The notes under the pieces: generated by a model
What the model was told of the DNA's origin: nothing
Seen by the model: only the letters and a program-made list of their open reading frames with translations
Databases searched by the model: none
Translations under genes and position numbers: made by a program
Part shown: piece by piece, positions 53,047 to 63,232 of the stretch
Layout: every line of letters starts with the position of its first letter
How positions within the stretch are numbered: the first letter of the stretch is position 1
Assembly: GCF_024294805.1 (NCBI RefSeq)
Contig: NZ_JANCLU010000013.1
Span: 62,001-126,000, forward strand
Length of the DNA: 64,000 nt
Origin: Alsobacter ponti
Lineage (GTDB): Bacteria; Pseudomonadota; Alphaproteobacteria; Rhizobiales; Beijerinckiaceae
Direction of reading: 5' to 3'

Positions 53047-54027
53047 TCAGGCGTAGTGGCAGGAGACGAGCGCGCCGTCGGGGCGCGGCGTCAGCGCGGG
53101 GGCGTCGAACCGGCAGCGCTCGGTGGCGATGGGGCAGCGCGTATGGAACGCGCAGCCGGTCGGCACCCGCGACGGGCTCGGCAGATCGCCCTGCAGCACG
53201 ATGCGCGTCTTGGAACGCTGGCGCACCGGATCGGCCTCCGGCACGGCCGACATCAGCGCCAGCGTGTAGGGATGCTTCGGCGCGGTGAAAAGGGTCTCGC
53301 GCTCCGCCACCTCGACCAGCTTGCCGAGATACATCACGGCCACCCGGTCGCAGATGTGCCGCACCACCGCCAGGTCGTGCGACACGAACAGATAGGCGAT
53401 GCCGAGCCGTTCCTGCAGGCCGACGAGCAGGTTGAGGATCTGCGCGCGCACCGAGACGTCGAGCGCCGAGACGGGCTCGTCGCAAACCACGAGGGCCGGC
53501 TCGAGCGCCAGCGCGCGGGCGATGACGATGCGCTGGCGCTGCCCGCCGGAGAACTGGTGCGGATAGCGCTCGGCATGCTCCGGCCGCAGCCCCACGGCGG
53601 TCAGCAGCGCCGCAACCCGCTCGCGCAGCGCGCCGCCCCGGGCGAGGCCGCGCACATAGACGGACTCGCCCACCGTCTCGCCGACGCTCATGCGCGGATT
53701 GAGCGACAGCGCGGGGTCCTGGAAGATCATCTGCACGTTGCGGCGGATGTCGTTGAGCGCGGAGCGATCCGCGCCGACCACCTCGGCCCCGCGCACCTTG
53801 ATGCTGCCCCTTGTGGGCCGAACCAGCCCCACGACCGCATTCGAGATCGTCGACTTGCCGCAGCCTGATTCTCCCACCAGCCCGAGCGTCTCGCCCGGAG
53901 CAATGGAGAACGACACGCCGTCGACGGCGCGCACGGGCGGCGCCTTCGACGCGAGCAGCCCTCCGCGCGCGCCGAAATGCACCGCGAGGTCGTCGACGAC
54001 GAGGACGGGATCGGGCCGCGCGCTCAT
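53047..54027 (-). CDS. Peptide-type ABC transporter ATPase, DppF/OppF family (third operon)
   Basis: A 326-residue ATPase with Walker A GESGCGKST near residue 50, QMIFQDPALSLNPRMSVG, signature FSGGQRQRIVIARAL, Walker B LVVCDEPVSALD and switch SHDLAVVRHI. The C-terminal GCAFHTRCPIATERC Cys motif is present. The start ATG 54027 overlaps the DppD stop (ATGA). The frame is open far upstream, but that part overlaps the DppD gene in another frame and is not coding. Confidence 0.92.
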   Translation of the reverse strand: MSARPDPVLVVDDLAVHFGARGGLLASKAPPVRAVDGVSFSIAPGETLGLVGESGCGKSTISNAVVGLVRPTRGSIKVRGAEVVGADRSALNDIRRNVQMIFQDPALSLNPRMSVGETVGESVYVRGLARGGALRERVAALLTAVGLRPEHAERYPHQFSGGQRQRIVIARALALEPALVVCDEPVSALDVSVRAQILNLLVGLQERLGIAYLFVSHDLAVVRHICDRVAVMYLGKLVEVAERETLFTAPKHPYTLALMSAVPEADPVRQRSKTRIVLQGDLPSPSRVPTGCAFHTRCPIATERCRFDAPALTPRPDGALVSCHYA

Positions 54028-55010
54028 GACGCGGGCTCCATCAGCCGCGCGACGTCGGCGCTGCGCCAGCAGGCGGCGGCGTGATCGCGCCCGATATCGG
54101 CCAGCGCGGGCGGCGCCTCGTGACACCGCTGGACGGCCAGCGGGCAGCGGCCGGCGAAGCGGCAGCCCACGCCGAACTCGTCGGGCGAAGGCACCCTGCC
54201 CTCGATGGTGGCGAGCTGCGCCTTCGGCGTCGCGTCGAGCCGCGGGACGCTGGCCAGCAGCAGTGCGGTATACGGATGGCGCGGCGAGGCGAAGAGCTCC
54301 GCGACCGGCGCGACCTCGACGACGCGCCCGGCGTACATCACGGCCACGCGGTCGGCGATGTCGGCGACGACCCCCATGTCGTGGGTGATGATGAGGATGC
54401 TCGCCCCGCGCTCGGCCACGAGCTTGCGCATCAGGTCGAGGATCTGCGCCTGGATGGTCACGTCCAGCGCGGTCGTCGGCTCGTCGGCGACCAGAAGCGA
54501 CGGCCCGCAGACGAGGGCGATGGCGATCATGATGCGCTGGCACATGCCGCCCGACAGTTCGAACGGATACTGCTCCAGCCGGCGCTCGGCGTCGGGGATC
54601 CCCACCGCGTCCAGCATGTCGCGCGCCGCCCGGCGGGCCTCGGCGCGGGTCACGCCCCGGTGGACGCGATAGGCCTCGACGATCTGCGAGCCGACCGTCG
54701 CCAGCGGGTCGAGCGAGGCCGTGGGCTCCTGGAAGATGATCGACAGCGCCTCGCCCCGCAGCCGCCGCATGGCCCTCTCGGGAAGGGCGGCGAGGTCCTG
54801 CCCCTCCAGCACCACCCTCCCCGCCGCCAGCCGCGCCGCCGGCGGCAGCAGCCGCAGCAACGCCATGGCGGTGAGCGACTTGCCGCAGCCGGATTCGCCG
54901 ACGAGCGCCAGCACCTCGCCTCGCCGCATGGCGAAGGAGACGCCGTCGACCACGGCGGTCCCGCCGATGTCGACGGTGAGGTTCTCGACGGCGAGCAGGA
55001 CGTCGGACAT
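54024..55010 (-). CDS. Peptide-type ABC transporter ATPase, DppD/OppD family (third operon)
   Basis: A 328-residue ATPase with Walker A GESGCGKS near residue 40, IIFQEPTASLDPLATVG, signature LSGGMCQRIMIAIAL, Walker [13 protein letters not shown], switch THDMGVVADI and the C-terminal GCRFAGRCPLAVQRC motif. Its start codon shares one base with the stop of the upstream SDR gene, so the dehydrogenase and ATPase are translationally coupled. Confidence 0.92.
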   Translation of the reverse strand: MSDVLLAVENLTVDIGGTAVVDGVSFAMRRGEVLALVGESGCGKSLTAMALLRLLPPAARLAAGRVVLEGQDLAALPERAMRRLRGEALSIIFQEPTASLDPLATVGSQIVEAYRVHRGVTRAEARRAARDMLDAVGIPDAERRLEQYPFELSGGMCQRIMIAIALVCGPSLLVADEPTTALDVTIQAQILDLMRKLVAERGASILIITHDMGVVADIADRVAVMYAGRVVEVAPVAELFASPRHPYTALLLASVPRLDATPKAQLATIEGRVPSPDEFGVGCRFAGRCPLAVQRCHEAPPALADIGRDHAAACWRSADVARLMEPAS

Positions 55011-55810
55011 CAGGAGTGCCGCCGCGCCTCGTCCAGCGCCCCGACGAGCTGACCGGGCTCGTAGGTGCCGATGGAATTGCCGCCGTCGACCGACAGCACC
55101 GTTCCGGTGATGAAGCTGGCCTTGTCCGAGCACAGGAACAGGATCGCCTCCGGCGTGTCGCCGGGCCCGCTCGTGCGCCCGAGCGGAATGCGCTTCTTCA
55201 TCTTCTCCACGTACTCGTCCGACAGCGGGCTGACGGCGCTGCCGGGGGCGAAGCCGGGCTCGACCGCGTTGACCCGGATGCCGTAGGGCGCGAGCTCCAG
55301 CGCGAAGCCCTTGGTCAGCCGCTCCAGCGCGGTCTTCGACGTGCAGTAGGGCACCGAGCCGTTGCGCATCTGGCGCGACGCGCCGGACGAGATGTTGACG
55401 ATGGAGCCGGCCCGCTTGCCGGCGATCATCAGCCGGGCGAACTCGCGCGACACGATGAACGGCGCGCGCAGGTTCACGTCGAAGATGCGGTCCCACTCGG
55501 CGACCGGCAGGTCCAGCAGGCCCTCGTGCGGATAGATGCCGGCGTTGTTGACCACGATGTCGGCCGCGCCCCACTTGCTTTTCACTTTGGCGGCGAGGTC
55601 GACGATGGAGGCCTCGTCCGCCAGCTGCGTGGCGTGCAGCAGGGCCCGGCTGTCGTCGAGGCCCAGTTCGTTCTTCAGGCTCTCGAGGCCGTCCATGCGC
55701 TGGTCGGAGAGGCACAGCCGCGCGCCCTCGCGGGCGAAGGCGGCGCAGATCCACCGGCCGAACACGCCGGCGGCGCCGGTCACGAGGACGGTCTTGTCTT
55801 GGAAGGTCAT
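55010..55810 (-). CDS. Short-chain dehydrogenase/reductase (SDR)
   Basis: A 266-residue classical SDR. The cofactor loop is VLVTGAAGVFGRWICAAFA, NNAG occurs as VVNNAGIYPHE, and the active-site Ser and Tyr/Lys lie in IVNISSGASRQ and VPYCTSKTALERL. The C-terminal FITGTVLSVDGGNSIG is typical. SLSDQR-type context after beta-2 (LCLSDQRMDG) suggests NAD(H). It sits inside the transporter operon between permease and ATPase genes, which argues for oxidation or reduction of the imported compound or its product. Confidence 0.92.
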   Translation of the reverse strand: MTFQDKTVLVTGAAGVFGRWICAAFAREGARLCLSDQRMDGLESLKNELGLDDSRALLHATQLADEASIVDLAAKVKSKWGAADIVVNNAGIYPHEGLLDLPVAEWDRIFDVNLRAPFIVSREFARLMIAGKRAGSIVNISSGASRQMRNGSVPYCTSKTALERLTKGFALELAPYGIRVNAVEPGFAPGSAVSPLSDEYVEKMKKRIPLGRTSGPGDTPEAILFLCSDKASFITGTVLSVDGGNSIGTYEPGQLVGALDEARRHS

Positions 55811-55817
55811 GGCAGCC

Positions 55818-56675
55818 TCATCGATTGCGGGAACGGGGATCGAGCCGGTCGCGCAGCCAGTCGCCGAGCACGTTGACCGACAGCACGAGCAGGAACAGGA
55901 AGGCGCCGGGAAACAGCGTGATCCACCACGCGCGCTCCACATATTGCCGGCCGGAGCTCATGATGGAGCCCCAGCTCGGCTGCGGCGGCTGGATGCCCAG
56001 CCCGAGGAAGGACAGCCCGGCCTCGAACAGGATCATCAGCCCGAATTCCGCCGTCGCGACGACGAGCAGCGGCCCGGCGATGTTGGGGAGCACGTGCCGG
56101 CTCAGGATGCGCAACGACCCCGCGCCGCCCAGCTCCGCCGCCTTGATGTAGGGCAGCGACGCCACCTGGAGCGTCTGCGCGTAGGCGACGCGCGTGTAGC
56201 GCGGCCACCGCGTCAGGCCGAGCACGATGATGAGCTTGCCGAAGCCCGGCCCGAGCACCGCCACGGTCAGGACGGCCAGCAGGATCGCCGGGATCGACAG
56301 CATGATGTCGACCAGCCGCATGACGACGATCTCGATCCAGCCCCGCTTCCAGGCCGCGACCATTCCCAGCAGCGCGCCGACCGACAGCGACACCGCGACC
56401 GAGAGCAGCGCCACGACGAGGGACGCGCGCGCCCCCCAGATGACGCGCGACAGCAGGTCGCGGCCGAGCTCGTCGGTGCCGAAGCGGTAGACGAAGCCGT
56501 TGGCGACGTAGCCGGGCGGCCGCAGCCGCGCGATGAGGGTCTGCCGCGCCGGGTCGGCCGGCGAGACCAGCGGCGCGAGCACGGCCATGACGACGATGGC
56601 GAGCAGGATCGCGGACACGACGGCGACGACCCAGGGTACTGAGAGCCGCGATCTCCAGGTTGCGCCGCCCGTCAT
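55818..56675 (-). CDS. Peptide-type ABC transporter permease, DppC/OppC family (third operon)
   Basis: A 285-residue permease. First helix at residues 14-36, class motif YRFGTDELGRDLLSRVIWGAR, loop YIKAAELGGAGSLRILSRHVLPN, and ending DWLRDRLDPRSRNR. It overlaps the DppB-like gene by four bases (ATGA) and lies seven bases before the SDR gene. Confidence 0.92.
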   Translation of the reverse strand: MTGGATWRSRLSVPWVVAVVSAILLAIVVMAVLAPLVSPADPARQTLIARLRPPGYVANGFVYRFGTDELGRDLLSRVIWGARASLVVALLSVAVSLSVGALLGMVAAWKRGWIEIVVMRLVDIMLSIPAILLAVLTVAVLGPGFGKLIIVLGLTRWPRYTRVAYAQTLQVASLPYIKAAELGGAGSLRILSRHVLPNIAGPLLVVATAEFGLMILFEAGLSFLGLGIQPPQPSWGSIMSSGRQYVERAWWITLFPGAFLFLLVLSVNVLGDWLRDRLDPRSRNR

Positions 56676-57592
56676 CCGTGCAGCCTGATGCGGGGATCGA
56701 GCCATGCGTAGGCGAGGTCCGCCAGCAGGCTCATGGCGACATAGATGACCGACACGAACAGCACGACGACCTGCACCACGACGAAGTCGCGCGACTGGAT
56801 GGACTGGATCGCGAGCTGCCCGATGCCGGGCCAGGCGAACACCGTCTCCACGATCACCGCGCCGGCGAGCAGATTGCCGAACTCCAGCGCCGCGATGGTG
56901 ACCACGGGCACCGCGGCGTTGCGCAGCACGTGGCGCACCACGACCGCGCCCTGCGACAGCCCCCGCGCGCGGGCGGCGCGGACATAGTCCTTGGAGAGTT
57001 CGTCCACCACCGCGATCCGCGCCATGCGCGCGAAGGTCGCCATCGAGAGCGCGCCAAGCGCGATGGACGGCAGCACCAGCGACGACAGGCCGCCGGAGCC
57101 CGACGTGGGCAGCCAGCCCAGCAGCACGCCGAACACGAGGATGAGCAGGATGCCGGACAGGAAGGTCGGCATGCTCTGGCCCGTCACCACGAAGGTGGCG
57201 AGCAGCCGTTCGAGCGCGCCGCCGCGCCACACCGCCATGGCGACGCCGGCCGGGATGCCGACCAGCAGCGCGATGGCCGACGCGCCGAGCGCCAGCTCGA
57301 GCGTGTAGGGCAGGCGGCTGGCCAGGATGGCGGTCGCCGGCAGGCGCTGAACCACCGACTGCCCGAAATCGAGGCGCAGCACGTCGGCGAGATACGCCAC
57401 GTACTGCACCGCGATCGGGCGGTCGAAGCCGAGTTCGTGCCGCAGCGCCTCGATATGCTCGCGCGTCGCGCCTTCGGGCACGAGCAGCAGGGTCGGGTCG
57501 CCGGCCAGCCGCATGATGACGAAGACGATCGTCATCACGCCGAACACGGCGATCGCCGCCTGGACGAGACGCCAGAACGCGTACCCGGCCAT
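56672..57592 (-). CDS. Peptide-type ABC transporter permease, DppB/OppB family (third operon)
   Basis: A 306-residue permease. It opens YAFWRLVQAAIAVFGVMTIVFVIM and has GFDRPIAVQYVAYLADVLRLDFG, then SMPTFLSGILLILVFG, and the coupling loop YVRAARARGLSQGAVVVRHVL. It ends LAYAWLDPRIRLHG. It follows the receptor gene after 36 bases that carry a small hairpin. Confidence 0.92.
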   Translation of the reverse strand: MAGYAFWRLVQAAIAVFGVMTIVFVIMRLAGDPTLLLVPEGATREHIEALRHELGFDRPIAVQYVAYLADVLRLDFGQSVVQRLPATAILASRLPYTLELALGASAIALLVGIPAGVAMAVWRGGALERLLATFVVTGQSMPTFLSGILLILVFGVLLGWLPTSGSGGLSSLVLPSIALGALSMATFARMARIAVVDELSKDYVRAARARGLSQGAVVVRHVLRNAAVPVVTIAALEFGNLLAGAVIVETVFAWPGIGQLAIQSIQSRDFVVVQVVVLFVSVIYVAMSLLADLAYAWLDPRIRLHG

Positions 57593-57613
57593 GTCAGGAA
57601 CCGCGCTGTCCGC

Positions 57614-57628
57614 CCGCCGAAAAGGCGG
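57614..57628 (-). promoter_or_regulatory. Small hairpin after the third receptor gene
   Basis: CCGCC (57614-57618) and GGCGG (57624-57628) enclose GAAAA, directly behind the receptor stop read on the minus strand. Likely a stabilising or attenuating stem between receptor and permease genes. Confidence 0.35.
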
Positions 57629-59122
57629 TCACTTGCCCCACTTCATGTCCATGATGAAGAAGGCTTCGTTCGGCGTCGGCTTCCACTGCAGCTCCTTGCG
57701 GGCGCCGTAGATGGCGTAGTCCTGGTAGATGCCGATGCCCGGCACGTCCTCGCGCAGGATCTCGAACGCCTTGCGGTAGAAGGCGAGGCGCTGCTTCTCG
57801 TCGAGGATCTTGCGCGCGTTGTCGACCGCGTCGTCGAAGGCCGGGTTCGAATACTTGGCCCAGATGCTGCCGGTGCGGAACAGCGGGAAGATCACGCCGT
57901 CGGCGTCCTGGCAGGCGCAGGACCAGCGGCCGAGCGACAGGCTGCCGGCCTCGTCGGGGCGGCCCTGGCGGCGGCGCAGGAAGGTCGGGTGGTCGAGCGC
58001 GACGATCTCCACCTTCAGCCCGATCTCCTGCACCATCTGCTGCAGCGCCTCGACCACGCGGCGGTCATAGGCAGGCGAGGTGAGGAAGGTCAGCGAGGCG
58101 CCTTCGGCCCCCGCCTCCTTCACAAGCGCCTTGGCCTTGGCGAGGTTGAACTCGTAGCCCGGCACGTCCGAGACATAGCCGAAATTGGCGGGCGTCAGCA
58201 CGATGTTCACGGGGTCGCCGTAGCCCTGCAGCAGGGCCTCGATGATCGCCTTCTGGTCGATGGCCTGGGCGATGGCGCGGCGCACGCGCACGTCCGCCGT
58301 GGGACCGGACTGGGCGTTGATGAACATGTAGCCGATGCGCTCCGTCGGGCCGGCGAGCACCTGCAGCTGGCTCTCGCTTTTCAGCGCGGTCGCCTCGTCC
58401 GGCCCGAGCTGGCGGACGATATCGGCGCGGCCGGTGCGCAGGTCGGCGACGCGGGTCGCGACGTCGGGCACGACGCGGAACGTGACGGACTTGAACGGCG
58501 GCTTGCCGCCCCAGTAACGGTCGTTCGCCTCCAGCGCCGTCTGCACGCCCTTCTGCCACGCCGCCAGCCGGTACGGCCCGCTGCCGACCGGGTTTTGGTT
58601 GAACGACTGGTCGCCGACCTTCTCCACCACCGCCTTCGGCACGATGGAGAGCTTGACGAGCTGGGCCATCAGGGCCGGATAGGGCGTCTTCGTCGTCATG
58701 ACGACCTTGTCGCCGCGCGCCTCGGCGGAGACGATCTGGTCGAACTGAGAGAGCTGCGGGCTCTTGAACGCGGGGTTGATGATCCGGTTGATGCTGAAGG
58801 CCACGTCCGCCGGCGTCAGCGGCGAGCCGTCATGGAAGGTGACGCCGCTTCGGATGTCGAACTCGATCGTCGTGTCGTTGGTATAGCGCCAGGCGGTGGC
58901 GATCTGCGGCACGATCTTGCCCGACGGATCACGCGTCACGAGGTTGTCGAAGATGTTGCGGTAGATGGTGTAGCTGTCGGTATCCCACTGGACGTGCGGG
59001 TCGAGGGTCGCCGCGTCGTTGGGCAGGTCGACCACGAGGGCGTCCTTGCCCTGCGCCGACGCCGGAAGGGGGCTCGCCAGCGCGGCGGCCAGCAGCGCGT
59101 ACATCACGACTTGCTTCAACAT
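57629..59122 (-). CDS. Peptide-type ABC transporter substrate-binding protein (third operon)
   Basis: A 497-residue family-5 receptor with signal peptide to about residue 23 (YALLAAALASPLPASAQ). Family marks: DAATLDPHVQWDTDSYTIYRNIFDNLV, IATAWRYTNDTTIEFDIRSG, VTFHDGSPLTPADVAFSINRI and GSGPYRLAAWQKG. A short linking segment near residue 385 contains CACQDADG. It lies 21 bases after the deacetylase-family gene and precedes the permease pair. Ligand unknown, but the operon encodes amide- and carbonyl-acting enzymes. Confidence 0.92.
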   Translation of the reverse strand: MLKQVVMYALLAAALASPLPASAQGKDALVVDLPNDAATLDPHVQWDTDSYTIYRNIFDNLVTRDPSGKIVPQIATAWRYTNDTTIEFDIRSGVTFHDGSPLTPADVAFSINRIINPAFKSPQLSQFDQIVSAEARGDKVVMTTKTPYPALMAQLVKLSIVPKAVVEKVGDQSFNQNPVGSGPYRLAAWQKGVQTALEANDRYWGGKPPFKSVTFRVVPDVATRVADLRTGRADIVRQLGPDEATALKSESQLQVLAGPTERIGYMFINAQSGPTADVRVRRAIAQAIDQKAIIEALLQGYGDPVNIVLTPANFGYVSDVPGYEFNLAKAKALVKEAGAEGASLTFLTSPAYDRRVVEALQQMVQEIGLKVEIVALDHPTFLRRRQGRPDEAGSLSLGRWSCACQDADGVIFPLFRTGSIWAKYSNPAFDDAVDNARKILDEKQRLAFYRKAFEILREDVPGIGIYQDYAIYGARKELQWKPTPNEAFFIMDMKWGK

Positions 59123-59143
59123 CGGGCGGATCCTCTCCTGTTC

Positions 59144-60061
59144 TTAAACCGCGGCCGGCGGCGTCAGCTTCGCCTGCCCGGCGCAATATCGCGCGACGTC
59201 CGCATGGGTGGCGAACCAGACGTCGCCCTTCGCCTTCGCCATGCGGATGATCTCGTCGAGAATGAAGATGCGGGAGCGATGCCCGCTATGGTGGGGATGC
59301 ATGGTCAGCAGGAAGAGCCCGCCTTCCGCGTGGGCCATGTCCAGCTCCCGGGCGAAGATCGACAGCACCGCGTCAGGGCTGGTGTAGGGACGCAGCGTGC
59401 CGCCCCGGTCCATGTTGAAATAGACCGCGTCGTCGCGGATCCACTCCACCGGCAGCTCCACCACGCCGGTGGGCTGGTCGTCCTCCAGAAGCTCGTAGGG
59501 CTCGTCGTCGCCCATCAGCGAGGAATCGTAGAGCAGGCCCATCTCGCGCACGATGCGCAGCGTGTGGGGGCTGAAATCCCACGACGCGGTGCGCATGCCG
59601 ACGGGCCGGACGCCGGACAGGCGCTCCAGCACGTCGGCCGCGCGCAAGGTGAGATCGCGCTCGACGTCGTAGCCGAGAGGTCCGTTCAGCTCGTGGATCC
59701 AGCTGTGGATCGCCAGCTCGTGGCCGGACGACACCACCCGCTTCGGCTCGTCGGGATTGAGCATCGCGGCGACCGCCGGCATGAAGAACGACGCCGGCAC
59801 ACCGTGCCGCTCCAGGCAGTCGAGAATGCGGGGCGAACCGCGCCGCCCGCCATACTGGCCCTGGCTGATGCGCCCCAGCGACTTGCCCCCGTTGCGCAGC
59901 TCGATGGTCTCGTGGTCGCTGTCGAACGACAGCGCGACCGCGCATCGCGCGCCGCCGGGCCACGCGGCCGGCGCGAGACTTCGCCCGGCGCGGACCTTGC
60001 CGACGACACGCCGCCACGTCGTTTCAGGCCAGGCCCACGGCGCCAGTGCGTCTTCCGACAT
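59144..60061 (-). CDS. Polysaccharide-deacetylase-family (NodB homology) protein
   Basis: A 305-residue single-domain enzyme of the carbohydrate-esterase-4-like fold, closer to PuuE/PgdA-type proteins than to secreted chitin deacetylases. Motif 1 is LSFDSDHETIEL (metal Asp), motif 2 is HELAIHSWIHELNG (His pair), and later motifs include GMRTASWDFSPHT and LLTMHPHHSGH. No signal peptide, so cytoplasmic. It is the first gene of the third transporter operon. PuuE-like members hydrolyse allantoin or other cyclic amides, which would fit the acylase at the operon's end; the substrate is not determined. Confidence 0.88.
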   Translation of the reverse strand: MSEDALAPWAWPETTWRRVVGKVRAGRSLAPAAWPGGARCAVALSFDSDHETIELRNGGKSLGRISQGQYGGRRGSPRILDCLERHGVPASFFMPAVAAMLNPDEPKRVVSSGHELAIHSWIHELNGPLGYDVERDLTLRAADVLERLSGVRPVGMRTASWDFSPHTLRIVREMGLLYDSSLMGDDEPYELLEDDQPTGVVELPVEWIRDDAVYFNMDRGGTLRPYTSPDAVLSIFARELDMAHAEGGLFLLTMHPHHSGHRSRIFILDEIIRMAKAKGDVWFATHADVARYCAGQAKLTPPAAV

Positions 60062-60211
60062 CTATTTGTTCCAATATTTGAGCCGGATGTTTCACCCAGC
60101 CGGAAAACCTCGCGGGATGCTATACGGGGTTGCGAAAACGGCAAGCTTCATCATCGCCGGACGCCCGCGAAGGCGCCGCCTTGCGGCCTTCGGCGCGGCG
60201 GCCAAACGATA

Positions 60212-60238
60212 ACGCCCCGGCCGCGAGGGCCGGGGCGT
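60212..60238 (-). terminator. Terminator of the dehydratase/RraA transcription unit
   Basis: ACGCCCCGGCC (60212-60222) and GGCCGGGGCGT (60228-60238) form an 11-pair stem around a five-base loop. On the minus strand it is followed by TATCGTTT. It lies 67 bases after the RraA-like stop. The rest of the 60062-60304 gap has no gene and probably carries the promoter of the deacetylase operon. Confidence 0.65.
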
Positions 60239-60304
60239 CGAAGGGTTTGCGGCGGTGCGAGGGCGAACCCGGAGCGTCCGCCCGGATGACCGGGCTCCGG
60301 CGGC

Positions 60305-61021
60305 TCAGCGGCCCTTGTCCTTTCGCCACGCGGCGAAGTCGACCTTGCTCTGCTCGTCCGTCGGCGGATAGAGGCCGAGAATGGAGCGGCCCTCCAGCAC
60401 CTTCTCGGTGACGAAGTCCTCGAACGCGGTCATCTCGGTCGCCTCGTCGGCGATCTCGTCGGCCATCTGCGCCGGGATGACGACCACGCCCTCGCCGTCC
60501 CCGACGATCACGTCGCCCGGCCACACCGCCACGTCGCCGCAGCCGATCGGCACGTTGATGTCGAGCGCCTGGTGCAGCGTCAGGTTGGTCGGGGCGGAGG
60601 GGCGATGGTGGTAGGCGGGGATGGAGAGCTGGGCGATCTCCGGCGAGTCCCGGAAGCCGCCGTCCGTCACCACGCCGGCGACGCCGCGCTTCATCAGGCG
60701 CGACACCAGGATGGAGCCGGCCGAGGCGGCGCGCGCGTCCTTGCGGCTGTCGATCACCATCACGCAGCCGGGCGGGCAATCCTCCACCGCCTTGCGCTGC
60801 GGGTGGGCGCGGTTCTGGAACACGCTGAGCGGGTTCAGGTCCTCGCGCGCCGGGATGTAGCGCAGCGTGAACGCCTCGCCCACCATGTTGCCCAGGCTCG
60901 GGTTGAGCGGATGCACGTCCTGGATGAACTGGTTGCGCAGGCCGCGCTTGAACAGGGCCGTGCACAAAGTGGCGGTGGACACGGCCTTGAGCTTGTCGCG
61001 CGTGGTCGGTGAGAGTGCCAT
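60305..61021 (-). CDS. RraA-family protein (HMG/CHA aldolase or demethylmenaquinone-methyltransferase-like fold)
   Basis: A 238-residue member of the RraA/class II aldolase-like family: VGEAFTLRYIPAREDLNPL, the catalytic-type loop VVTDGGFRDSPEIAQLS (G-G-x-R-D) and GCGDVAVWPGDVIVGDGEGVVVIP. Relatives include 4-hydroxy-4-methyl-2-oxoglutarate aldolase and a regulator of RNase E. Sequence does not separate these. Its position 56 bases behind a sugar-acid dehydratase gene favours a metabolic role, for example aldol cleavage or decarboxylation of a 2-keto acid made by the dehydratase. Confidence 0.85.
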   Translation of the reverse strand: MALSPTTRDKLKAVSTATLCTALFKRGLRNQFIQDVHPLNPSLGNMVGEAFTLRYIPAREDLNPLSVFQNRAHPQRKAVEDCPPGCVMVIDSRKDARAASAGSILVSRLMKRGVAGVVTDGGFRDSPEIAQLSIPAYHHRPSAPTNLTLHQALDINVPIGCGDVAVWPGDVIVGDGEGVVVIPAQMADEIADEATEMTAFEDFVTEKVLEGRSILGLYPPTDEQSKVDFAAWRKDKGR

Positions 61022-61077
61022 GGGAGCTTCCCGTCGAGAGTGGTGGGCGTGCGCCGGCCCGGGGGCCGGCGCGGGTG

Positions 61078-62811
<1,734 letters not shown>

Positions 62812-62920
62812 TTCCAATAAACTCTCGATTCAGGCAGCGCGTAGACGGGGGACCTCGCGGGCCGACCCGCCGCTGCCCCCCGGCGACGCGCCGGACGACG
62901 GACGGGTCGCAACTCCCGCG

Positions 62921-63049
62921 TCAGCTGTGGAGTCGTAACCCGCGCGCGGTGTTGCGCGCGAGCGTGCTCGTTGCGGTTGGAGGATCTACCGAAGGCGAGC
63001 ACGGCGGCCACACGCGCACGCCGGGCTCGAGCGTGAAAATCGACGCCAT
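62921..63049 (-). CDS. Possible small ORF with a strong ribosome-binding site (42 residues)
   Basis: ATG 63049 is preceded by GGGGAGGAACAG, the best Shine-Dalgarno in this gap, and opens ASIFTLEPGVRVWPPCSPSV followed by basic low-complexity sequence to TGA at 62921. Upstream, bases 63055-63105 can fold around AGGC-CGTTGA-GCCT. It may be a leader peptide of the dehydratase operon, the stump of a deleted gene, or chance. The 415-base gap 62818-63232 holds nothing else I recognise. Confidence 0.25.
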   Translation of the reverse strand: MASIFTLEPGVRVWPPCSPSVDPPTATSTLARNTARGLRLHS

Positions 63050-63232
63050 CTGTTCCTCCCCGGTGGCGTCAGGCTCAACGGCCTCGCCAGGTTCGGCACC
63101 ATCTGACGGCTTCCCGGCGCGCTGTCAAATAAGACCGCGATCCCGCGCGTTCGATTGGAACGGCCGGGTTTCCGGGCCGGGCAAGCGCCGATCTTGTGAT
63201 TGTCGCAGACCGGTAAAGTCGGGCCCGGCTCG

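Noticed and set aside
54028-54543. Long N-terminal extension of the DppF-like ATPase
   Set aside because: It overlaps the DppD-like gene in another frame and is Arg/Ala-rich; a normal start ATG with an ATGA overlap is at 54027.
56660-60289. A 1209-codon open frame on the plus strand (and a similar 899-codon one at 46818-49517)
   Set aside because: They lie antisense to clear ABC transporter, SDR and deacetylase genes, consist of His/Arg/Asp/Gly-rich nonsense, and exist only because stop codons are rare in GC-rich antisense DNA.
63050-63110. ZTP-type riboswitch suggested by CTGGCG and ACCGGGGAG on the minus strand
   Set aside because: The conserved downstream CCGCCTGGGCA element and the proper stems are missing.
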